DNA from: Cyanoderma ruficeps
Taxonomy: Eukaryota; Chordata; Aves; Passeriformes; Timaliidae
Direction of reading: 5' to 3'
Assembly (NCBI GenBank): GCA_008694505.1
Contig: VZDJ01004378.1
Span: forward strand, 20,414,239-20,478,238
DNA: 64,000 nt
Shown here: positions 25,101-37,100 of the stretch, one piece after another
Position numbering within the stretch: the first letter of the stretch is position 1
Layout: every line of letters begins with the position of its first letter
Notes under the pieces: model-generated
What the model saw: the letters and a program-made list of their open reading frames with translations, nothing else
Told to the model about the DNA's origin: nothing
Database searches by the model: none
Program-made: the position numbers and the translations under genes

Positions 25101-28100
25101 AATATTTAGATTTATAAATACTGCTGATTTTAAAGAAATCATTTCATATTGTGATAAAATAATCTCTAGTTCTGTGAAAGCTGATTGTTCATGTGTGACT
25201 TTCATACACGAAAATGTGGAAGAATTATGCTTAGCCCTTTTTTCTCTGTTGAGATGGCTGCAGAGCACCTGTGGGTATTTGTACATCTGCAGCAGTGTAG
25301 CTTGCCAGACACCTTTGAGTACTGAGAATGACCTAGTAAGTCAGATGAGTGGAATATTGCAATGTTTGTAAATTCAAAATCTGGATTCCAAGTTGTGTTA
25401 TTCATTTGACAATGTATAGCTAAAATAGCCAGCGTATCTATATTGGGAATGGGGTTCCTTCACTTACATGTTTTAGACACTGACCTTCCTCTTTACCAGT
25501 TTGGGCAGTTCTTCATTCACCTATCCTGAGAGCAACAAACTAAAACCCACACTGAGAGGTCAGAAGAGCTAAATTAGCATGCTTTTGGTTTGTTTGCTAG
25601 TGAGTCTGTTGTTCTCTGTAAGACACTTTTCTTTCTCCCACAGATGCAGAGATGCAGCAGCTCTGCATGGAAGTGGGGAGGGAGCACAGGGAGGTGATCT
25701 CTGGCTGGGGTTGTGACACAGCACAATCACAGACACACCCACATCTGCTCTGAGTGCCCTGGTGTTATCCGGAGGAGTTATCCAGCAAGCCCCTGATTTA
25801 GTGAAAGATGTGTCTGCCCACAGTCAGAACTTGGACTAGATGATCATTAAAGGTCCCTCCCAACCCAAACCCTTTCATGATTCTAAATAGAGGTGTCATA
25901 TCAGTAAAACTAAACCGTTTGCCTTTGGTGGGCTTGTGCTCAGTGCCTGTTCCAGGTGATAACTCACACCCCTGGTACCACTCTTCCCTTTACTCTGCAG
26001 GCAGTAAAACAGTTTTCCCTTCTCTCCTTCTGCTGGCTCAGAACAGAAAACACTAGCATATTCTTCCTAATTGCTGTGTTGAAAGGGAGAATTGTAGGAC
26101 TACTCAGTCTCCATCACTTTTCTGTCAACCCAGAAATGGTGTAGTCTAGAATATGGCAACAAATGCAGGAAGGTGGGGCTGTTAGAGCACCCTCTGTAGA
26201 TGAGGAAAGGAAGCCATTATTTTGTTTGTTTGAACAAACTGTATCCAATCTCTCTTCAGTCTTATTTGGAAGTCCTTCACTATACATCTGGCCAAAATCT
26301 CTTTCTATTAAATAAACACCATACAGGATGGTTTCTAATCTCATTATTTATTCTAGACAAATTGTCAAAGCCAGCTCCCAGATCAGATTTGATCCATAAT
26401 TATCAGATTTGATCCATAATTTGAAGAAAATGAGTCAAGTTAAAAATGGGTATTTTGGTTTGGTTTTCACTCAAACTACATCAGCTGCATGTGTAAGAAA
26501 TAAATTTGGGTTGTTCTGTATAAATCAGATTGAATTGTTAAAAATCTGTTCTTATATAGTGCCTCTGGGCTTCTGAACAGGTAGCAAGAATGCTTTTCTA
26601 GTGCTAAAACTGTAAGGGCAACATGTTCAATAGGATAGCTAAAATATATATGCATAGACATCCAATTTTGCCTATCCAGAAGTACCACATTTAATTAATT
26701 TAATGTTGTCAAATTCATGTTCTTTTGACTGTTACACCCCTTCTAATCCATCTCCATGGAGATATTCTTTAAACTCTAAACCTGTAAGCAACTGTAAGGC
26801 TGATCATTTGCACATGCATTTTTTAAATGATACAAGAGAAATCTTTCCTGTTGCCATATCCCCAACATGTAGAAATTCCTTCAAAATTAAATTTTTCAGG
26901 AGCATGAAACTAAAGAGGCTTCAAAATCTCCAGGCATGAGCAAAATAATATTCACAATGAATACCATCTTAAAAGAAAAGTAGATATTACTGGATAGTGG
27001 AAGTAATTATTTTTGGCAGGATATTCTCATGAGATACATACTTTACAAAACCAAAAAATTGAGAAGTATTTCACAATAAACCTGGTTCTGAGTTCATTCT
27101 TTGTTGTTTCTAGTACAGAACTTGTAACGTATTAAAACAACACTTCTACATGAATCCAAACAATCAAAAGAGACTGCTGTCAGTCTTTCAAGCACTTTAT
27201 GAGAAGAAATTCTACAAAGTATCTCTTAAACATCAGAAATAAAATCCAGCTTGAAAGCAGAGAGTATATTCAACTATTTAACTGTGATAGAAACACTTAA
27301 ATTTAGCCTACTTACAGAATTGATGTGTAAATGCCAGTTATTAAGTACTTTTCATAAAAATTCTGAGAGTTATTAACAAACAACTTGGCAAACTTATGGA
27401 AAACCTAGATGGCTTTCTAAGTTTCATGAACTTGTACTGCCTTAGCAATGAGTTCCATGCATGTATTCTTTTTTCGTTTATTTTGTAATCTAAGAGACGT
27501 ATTTCACCAGTCACTGTCTTTTAAAGGAGAAATACTCTCAATCACAAAATCTGGGATTTATTCTCAGAGAAGTCAAATATCTACATGGATAATACTACTG
27601 TGACCCTCATTTTGAGTCACATTTGCTCATCAGTAAGGCAAAAACTTGAACCAACCTTAAGTTTAATTCAGAAAAGTTTGATCACTGCTTGTCTTCTCTG
27701 TCAATACATCTGCCTCTGGCAGACAGAAAACTGTATGAACGTGTCTTTGCTGACCAGAAAAATGCTCTGTGCCTTTCTGATGCTTTTTGCTACAAATGCA
27801 TTCATCTTAGCACTAGTCCTTAGCATTAGTCCTTAGCTCCTCCTAATTTCCACACCTTCACTGTCTGAAAATAGGCAGCACCTTTTGCCTTGCTGTCATC
27901 TGGAGAAGGAAACTGTTAATAGCCATAAATCTTGTTCCCTCAGAGTTCATTGTGATATAAATTTGTTTTTAGCATTTCCCTTTGTAGAACTGAGGAATAT
28001 ACTGTACAGTGAGTGGAAAAAAGAGCATCTTATTCAGCTCATTTCAACACTATTTGTCCCTTTTTTTGCTTCTCCACAGAAGACTGTTGGTGACATTTGT

Positions 28101-31100
28101 ACGTAAGTCATTAAAAGACTGTCAGGTTCAAATTTGACCGATTTAATCAAGCCTTTGCTTGATGCATTATTTTATACCAAAATCTGTCAATTGGAAATTC
28201 CAGTATTTCTCAGGCATTATGGAAAACTCTGCTGAAAATCTTCTTATTAGGTTTCTTTTGTTGTTCAGGTTTCATTGGCTGGACTCAAGTACTATGCTTG
28301 ACTTCAGCAGGTTATTTCATTTGATTAACTCCAAAGTGCCAGTGTTTTGCTTGCATATGATTAAATTCAAGCTGAGTCCAGCTGTCATTTGGATGCTTAA
28401 TTTACAGATTTTCTCTGAGATTCTTGCTTTACCCCTGGCATCTGTCTCAGTGTGGTTGAAGGGTAAATCTCAATACTAATTCAGAAAGGGCCTGTTTTCA
28501 GTGCAGAAAACGTCCAACCAGCAGACTCTGTATGTGACTGACAAGAGCTCAAATTCCAGTGAGCAGCCTGACCCAGCCTGTTCAGGACTTTGATCGGTGC
28601 TTTGTATTGTATAAAGCTGAAGGGTGCATGCTTGCACACTGTAGTAGAGCCAGGATACCAGCAGAAAGAGGAGGGGATTTGGTGGCTAATGCTCTTGTTT
28701 GGCCAGCTCTGAACCACTATCCTACAGCCAAGCAACAAGATGCAAGCAGGCAGCAAACAGAAAAGGCCACCAGATGTACAGTTGCTGCTTGCAATCAACC
28801 CGATCTCTTCTGCCCTTTCACACCTCCTTTCATTCAGCAGTATCAGGTGGGAGGAACTTCATTTATTTACCTTTGCTTTATAAATCTGAACGCCACAGGT
28901 CAAATCCCAAAGTGTATGGGAAGACAGGTATTTCATATGTGAATATCATGTTCAGGATAGGCTGAAAACCTGAGAGCTGAGGTATTTGGGGTTTGCCTGT
29001 CTGGGATAGCTTACTCAGGGAATGTTTAAAATCAAATCTGTCATCTTAGCACTGAAGTCATTCCCTAAGAATACATCTCTTCGACTATTTCCAGTGGGCA
29101 TTTCACACATGAATAGAAGTCAAAATTAATTCATACATGGAGCATATCTACAGATTAAGAACTGCACATCTGTGTATCCAATATGTATGTCATGTTAATG
29201 ATGGTTATATTTTGCTGCAGGCATACTTCAAGTAATGCCCCACTTCTTAACTCTTATTCCAGGATGTGTTTTTTCAAGTACAAATACTGCATTCAATTGT
29301 GAAGACATATTTTTACTTTAGAATGAGCATTATATAAAGCACATGTAATATTCAGGCTAATCTTTGAAGTATTGCAATGATGTGTGTGCACCATGAATGA
29401 AAACTACTGAATCTATCACAGAGATATTTAAGGTGTGAGAGACTGGCTGTATCTTAAAAAATAAACAAAACAATTCCTAAATATTTTTTACAAGAATCAA
29501 AACTTTAAAATAAATTAAATCATTCTCAGAAATTGAGGATTAGCAATCCAATCAAAATAAGTTACCAAATTTTTAAGTGTAAAAAAAGTTTCTAATTAGA
29601 ATTTTTAATTTCTGATGATTATTATTAGAGACACAGATACTTTCTCTCTTTGTTTTAATTGTTTTGTGAATTATTCTCCATTTAACTGTTCAAATATGAA
29701 GCTGATCTCAGATGGGAATATATACAAATACATATATTTTATCTATACTACAACACACATATGAATATACTAATAATTTAGCCTTTTTCAAACTAAATTT
29801 TCTTATTTCATTGTACAGTATTTCTGTAGGGAAAATCTGCCCTAAGTTTTCCAGTAAGAATTTCCTAGACAGCTGAAAAGTGAATATTAGCTACCATGGA
29901 GAAAGAACAGTTTATTACTGTGAATGTAAAATTAATATTTCAGTAGAAGAGTGCTGTCTTGTAGTAAACATTTAAAGTAATGAACAATGCAATTAAAAGG
30001 TTTTCTTCTTGAATAGTTTTTGGTCAATGGGACTTTGAATTACATTTATTTTTTATTAGCAAATCAAGACGTAATAGTCTTTATTTGAAATGAGTTAGGA
30101 AAAATGCATCATCTTGATCCAATTACATTTACAATGCAAAAAGCTTGGTATAATATTCCAAGAAGGTAATGTACTCTGTCACTGGCTGAATTTTAGTAAG
30201 AATCCTTGTGACATGGCTGTCTTTCTCTAAAGGCTGTCAGGAAATAATAGCTTCAGTGACCTTTGATGACATTTTTAATGCTGCTTTTTAGTACTTAATT
30301 TTTCCTATAAGTTCTTTGTTGTCTATTCATGTACAATAGAGGATGAAGTTGTAGCTATGGGATAGGGAAATACTTTGCACAAGTGTGCATAGTTTGGTAT
30401 CAACGTACTGTGGTTACTACAGTCTAATTGCTAGGAAAGGACAAAAGTAATGCATAATTAAACAAATTATTCCTCTTTCAAGCCCTCAGTCCCCACTGTA
30501 ATTCTCAGAGTAAAGCAGAACCATGGGCCATCAGCCAAGCCATAGATTTTTTTATGAGGCAGGGAGCAGTAAGCTCCATTAGTTTCCTGTTAAACAAAAG
30601 TAATGAAGAGACATTTGGCTAAAATTCTGTAGTAGTGCATCTTTTTTGTCTCTGATAGTGTTCTGGGTCTGTGGTCATTGTCTTTGGAAATAAAATACTA
30701 TAGATTAGTCTGGATATTTTTTAACATGTAGCTAATAAAGTTAATAAAGTTAAAAGTAAGTTTAAAAAACAGTTACTTTTATTTGCTCAGAGGAATAGAG
30801 TAGTAAAAACAACCAAAGGCTGTAGTATTGATTGACACGTTTCCAGTTCGTTTTATGAAAGATTATGACTTAAGAATGTAGCCTAAGTTACAAATGTTAC
30901 AATAGGAATATATACAATTACTAATTAATCTTTAAGAGATTGCATATTTATCTAGCTTCATGTTTATATGGAGTTAGTCCTTGTGGTACATGTCCTTTAC
31001 CAAAAGAGTTTTATCCCTAAGATATCCCTGCAGATGCAGAGAACAGGTAGATTGACCACTATACCAGTAAGTAGTATATTATATCTAAGTATACTAATAG

Positions 31101-34100
31101 TGTAGTTTACAAGGAGTAAACTTTCAGTAAGTTTAATAAGAATAAGTGACTTCCAAGATACCTAAATATTTATAGCGATCCAAAATTATTTACAAAACAC
31201 AAAAGTCACTCATCACCATAACATCTCTGAAGCGGAGATGCAGAAGTAGCCCACCATTATATATATGGTAATCTTCTTTTCTTTGAGGTATAATATACAG
31301 AGCAAGGTGACAAGAAGCTCTTTTCCCTCTCCTTAAATGCAGAACAAACTACTTTTTGGACCATATCTTTTCTTGATTATACCTCGGATTTCGTACAGCC
31401 ACATACATTCAAACAATTTCAACTATGCTTGTAAAAGCATGGAAATCTGCAACTGAAAAATTTTCCTGCCATTGTGTGAGGCTGCACTGCTATAATAAAA
31501 ACTCAATTTCCTCTGTGAGGATGCTCACTTAATCCATTTGTGCATATAAATGTGGCGGGTTTGAGTTGTATTTCCAAATGCCAATGTTTGGAGACTTTGT
31601 CTTTTACCACTTTTGAGATGGTAATGAGAAAATAAGCATTTCCTTATGCTTTTACTATTTGAAGCTGGGAGAGAAATGGATGGAATTATTTGGACTTCCT
31701 TAAAAATTAAACTGTGACTTTCCCATGGCTATAGAAGCTAGCTAAGCCTATTGGGATTTTTATGACCACTTGCTCTTCTTTGCTGCAAAGCTCAATGCCA
31801 GTTAGATGTGATGAAATATCATTTGTATAAATTTAGCTTGTATTCAATGTAGGATGCTGGTTGTTTAAAAAAAATAAAAACAAAAAGAAAGGGGTTTTTT
31901 TAGATCTTTTGATCTGTTTCAACTTTATTGCTTTTCATACTGAGAAGACTTCCAGTTTTCAAGATTTTATTTCATATTTATATTTTCACACATTATAAAT
32001 GTTGTGTTTATATTTTACAAAATATATATTTTATACACACAGTGACATATATGAACAATATAATATTAATAGACTAAGCAATGACATTTTATAAGACTAA
32101 CTGTGATTTTTTTGTTTGAGGCTCAGGAGTTTTCTGAAGCATTTTATTTGTGAAGTTAAAATTTGCTTTTCATGATAAAGCACTTGAATTCCTGTATTGA
32201 AGTGTCCATCAATTGAAAATAATTGTTCCTGGACTTCTCTTTGGGAGCAGACTACTTTTGGCCAATATATCAGTAAACTTAAAGCTGGGCATTAAATCCA
32301 TACCTCATTTCCAGGCAGAGATACCTGAGCTAATCTCACTGGGGGCTAAAGAAGCCTGAGGAACACTGGGCTCATTTGGCTGATTCATCTATCCAACTTT
32401 GCTCAGTCTCAGTTTAAACTAATATTAAAGAGCTGGAGAAAATGTGCTTGCAGGAAAAACATACTTTTAAAAATCAAATAGATCTGGGAAAATTGCCCTA
32501 TTATAATGACAAATGTTGTCTTTCTTTCACAGGCTCATCTAGTAGCAGCTTTCGAGAAAAGCTTGGGAAATATGACAGGCCGATTGCAAAGCCTAACAAT
32601 GACAGCTGAACAGAAGGTAGGTTTATCAAAGCAGATGCTTTAATGTAGAAAACAGTCAGCAAATTATGTTAGAGTTTTGCTTAAGAAAAAACTGAAAGAA
32701 AACAGACATCTGTGACAATAAGACAGATTTTTCTTTAATGGTTGCTGCAATCAAATTTTCAGGAATGTCCAGCAGCATCTGGAAAAAACTGCGCAGCATT
32801 AGGTTTATTCAGATAGTGTCATAAAACAGTTTGAAGATAAAATATTTTGTTTCCAGAATTTAATTAAAACATGTGTGACTTTAGGTTTAGTCCATACCGA
32901 AAGATCCTGTAACAAAAACGTATCGTAAGTTGCTGCAGTGCTTCAGTCCAACCTCCCAGCACCACCAGAATAATAGAATTACAGGAAACAATGAAGTTTA
33001 AGTAGAGATAAACAGCTCCATTGAGAAAATTAATAAAGTTAGGCACCCTATCCATAAATAAAGTTTGGGTTTTCACTCTGCTGTTTTGTCTAATGGGGGG
33101 AAACCTCTAAACCTGATAAGATGAAATTTTATGTGAGTCCTTTTGCCAAGCTCAGGATGAAGAGGCTGCTTAGCACCTTCCAGGACTGAACTTCCGCAAC
33201 TTTCTACCCTTATGAATTTTGAACAATGTCCAGTTAACAGAAAGGCCTCCTTGAGCCAAACTGTGAAAGAAACTGTTTATCTGTGAGCTGCTAGTCACCA
33301 CTGGAGTCTGTATCTGTCTACAAAAATAACATTTCAGAATCTGGTTGAGCACCAACAAATGAAATGTGACAAGACTCATTGTGGACTGGGTAGAAAGTAT
33401 TTGTATTGTTTGCTTTTGTTGAATCTTACAAGGGGAAGGAAAAAGAACACCATAGCAATGGAATTTTCTTAAAAACAAAAGATTTAACTGTTTTACAAAG
33501 TATAATTTCATTAGAGGTTTTTTTTTCCAGAAAGGGTTAAGCAGTGACATTGAAACAGGTCATCTCCAAGTTTTTTCTCAAAAGGTTTAGAACTTACTGT
33601 TTTCCTTCTCTTGTTTTCTCTATTGTTGAGCTTAAATTCCTTTAACCCTAATTATATAAGTACAGACTGGAAGAACAGGGAGTAATAAATAAAATATTGC
33701 TTATATAAGTAATAATAAAATATATTTTTTAATAGAAGTAGCCTGTGCATTCTAATGCAGAAGTTCCTGCACTCAAGTGGAGTAATTTTACTTCAACTTT
33801 CAGGACAATTGCTATTAAAAAGGGGCTTTTTAATAAAATTAGCATTTAACAAATTAAATCTTTTGAATTCATCCATTAAGCAGTAGCCTCACATATTAAA
33901 AGATGTACTTCAAATGGTTTCATTGTCTTCTGCAATGAAGTCATTGAGTTTTTCTTAATTTTATATTGAATAGGTGATTGAGACCCTTTTTAGATTATTC
34001 CTTATTAAAAATGTTTTCTTTTTAAAAATAGCATGATTGCTTTATATAGAATAAATGAAAAGGAATATAGTAGTTGACTTCAATATCCTTGGAGAGAAAG

Positions 34101-37100
34101 TATGCATTCTTTCTATTGTTGCCCTTATATTCACCCAAGCAGTCCCATGATCTTTAATTTGAACATTCTTATCTTGTATTTTTTTTCTTTTAGCTTAGAC
34201 AAACATTGTTCTTTTGCCATTATTTTGATCTCTCTTTGCTCTTCCCACAGGAATCTGAGCTTATAGAGCTAAGGGAAACCATTGAAATGCTGAAAGCTCA
34301 GAATTCTGCTGCACAAGCTGCTATTCAAGGAGCCTTGAATGGCCCCGATCATACCCACAAAGGTATGGGTTTGTCATTATCAAAATAAATGCGGAATTTC
34401 TCCCCAGGAAAAAAAACTTAAGTCACTACTTCGCTGTTTTGGGAACTCTGTTGCAAGGCAGAGCAAATTCTGAAGTGAATGGTGGGCATAGTTGTGGTAT
34501 TCCAGAGCTGGAAACCATGCACAAGTTTCCTGTCTCCTAAAGTTTCTTGAGCTTTATCTTCCTAGAGCTGGGTGGCCAGGAATTGATCAAGAGTTAAGTG
34601 TGTCCCTGCAATTGACTAATGAAGTACATCCAAGACACAAGTGAAGTCTTACGGTATAACATGCTTATAGCTTGGGAATCCCATCAAAGTTGTAGCTTTG
34701 TAAATTGGTGTTCTCGTTGGTAAGAGACAGACTGACAAAATGAAGCGCTTCATGAAGTGCTAAATCAGTGCAGGAAAGCAGGTTTTACATTCCAGATGTT
34801 GAATTAATTTGTCATTGCAGTTAGGCAGATACTGCATGATAAATACCTACTTCAAAAGTGCCTCCTGATAAGCAACAGTAAAGGAATTACTTGAAAAAAA
34901 TAATTGCGGTATTCGTTTTTGAGAGTGTTATTGATCTTCCATTAGAGAGGTCATTATTGAGGTGTTTGCCTTAAGGTCATTTCACTGCAGGACTTGAGTG
35001 TAGCAAAGCGAATTTCTAGGAAGTAGAAAATAATCTAAAAAGTAATTTCCCTTGGTATTAGTGGGCAAGAATAATTTCCAGTGATTAAGATATAGTTATC
35101 AGACACTTTTAAGAAGTTGAAACTCAGAAGCCTTACCAGCCATTTTTAATATTCTTCATTTCCAGGTTATTTCATTTCATTCATTTTTAATGAACTCCTG
35201 CCTGTTTCTTTCCATCATGGTATATTAGAAGGTAACATCTGTACACTGATTAGGGCTGCTACATGTCGAGTAGTGCCTACACTCAGAACTGTAATACATG
35301 TGGCACTGATATATTAAAGTAATCCATGTGCTCAGCTAAGAGGATACACGTGCATAGATTGCTGTGAAGGGTCATTGCCTTCAGGGCAAGAACAGCCTTG
35401 TTTGGAGAAGTCCCTGAGTGTTGGACTAATTGTATGCATCCCCCTTGGTCCCTATGTAGTTTCCCATAGGCTGAAATAGTTTGAATCTGAGTCAATGCAA
35501 GCATCAAAATGGCTCATTTGTGTTCATTTAGACTGCCTTTGAGGAGGATGATGCTGCATAAATGTAAGAATTTTTATTATATTGGAGCAGAAACAGATTT
35601 CAGCATAATTTCTTTTCTTTAGATTTACGTATAAGGCGGCAACATTCTTCAGAAAGTGTTTCCAGTATCAACAGTGCTACAAGTCATTCAAGTATTGGAA
35701 GTGGTAATGATGCTGATTCCAAAAAAAAGAAAAAGAAAAATTGGGTAAGTACTAAGCAGGTTTAAATCTATCTTTTAGCTATTATGTCATTTCCTAGTGT
35801 CTGAGTAACATAATGGTCCATTTCATCTACAGTGTTCTTGTGGGGCCAGATGGATATCAAGAAATTCATGTGTATCCACACTGTGACACTACCAGCAAAC
35901 TAAAACTTACTGAAGGGTTTTATTTGCCTAAGTCAGAGTAATTAAAATAAACAGAAGTAGAAGCAACAATTAAAACAACAAAACAACAACATCAATTTAA
36001 AATAGCTGTTGTGACCAGAACTACCTCTGGGCCACATTGAAACTCTGTTTGATTTTTCTCAAGTTGGAGTTTGGTTCAAAATCTTGACTCAAATATATTA
36101 CCCAGCTATGGAGAGAGTTGAAATCTGTTAAGAATTCGGACTTAAAATTAGTAGGGTGTTTAAAAAAGTTAAGCTGTTTCTCAACTGGAACATACAAATA
36201 CCACATACTGCTAAAGATTTAATTAAATACTTTCAGTAAAGAATCAGAAAAGATGTATTTATTGTTTTAAAAATATTATCTGTATAAACATTTTTTTTAA
36301 ATACTGATAAGCCTTCATTCCCTTGATTTGTAATTCCACACTCTTTCATGTTTCTGCAAGGTGAACTCTAGAGGAAGTGAGGTGAATATAAACCATGGAA
36401 AAGTTGGCATGCATCTGTAAAAAATCCTATCTTGGCATGATTGCTATTTATTTTGGCAGTAGGCTTTTATACCTTCTAAAACCAGATTATCCTGTATGTC
36501 TTCTGAGTTTGTCTTTATTCATTTTAATCTCAAAGTTTAGGCTATAGAAAGGGGGAGTGTAGCCAAAATCCATTTCTTTCTCATCAGACATTATGAGCTG
36601 GAAAGGGCATAAATATTGTTTCTCATTAAGATCAGTGGTCACACTCCCCACTCTCCAATTATACCATGAGAATAATATGTTTGAAGTTCTCATTTTTTTC
36701 ATAGAGAAACCAGCTGGTAATTATGTTCTGTACAGTTTTGATCAGAACAACTTTCTGAAAGTAAAAATAAACTCAGTATTTTTCCCAAGATTAGTAAGAT
36801 TTAGAAAGATTAAGATTAGAAAGGTATGAGCAAATGAGCTAATTAATTGTAATTGCAGACAAAACTGCTGTCATCTTGGCTTCTGAAATAAATGGCTCTT
36901 TGGCTATTCTGTCCCTTTTCAATACTGGATACAAGCTTCTAGAGGGAAAAGGCAATGCTTGTACATTCAGAGATCTTACCACTCTAAAGGAAACTGCAAC
37001 AAGCAATATATATCTTTCAGCTAACACTCCTCTCAGTCGTACGACAACAAGGCAAACCTCATGTCTCAGCGTAGATCCTCTTGATTGTGATCCAAATCAT

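Larger units (their letters stand above)
24326..32532 (+). other. NAV3 intron after exon 8
   Basis: 8.2 kb, the longest intron in the window. It has a CR1 3' end (25801-25887) and a 20-bp tandem duplication (26382-26421). 29400-32500 is very AT-rich. Open frames near 28500-28960 are the longest but match nothing I recognise. Confidence 0.88.

Noticed and set aside
28481..28965. Overlapping open frames of 88-127 codons on both strands inside the 8.2-kb intron
   Set aside because: No splice borders that fit NAV3 phase, no recognisable protein, and open frames on both strands, which fits chance.
33170..33550. 126-codon minus-strand open frame, considered as a processed pseudogene
   Set aside because: No recognisable protein, no poly(A) tail or flanking duplication.
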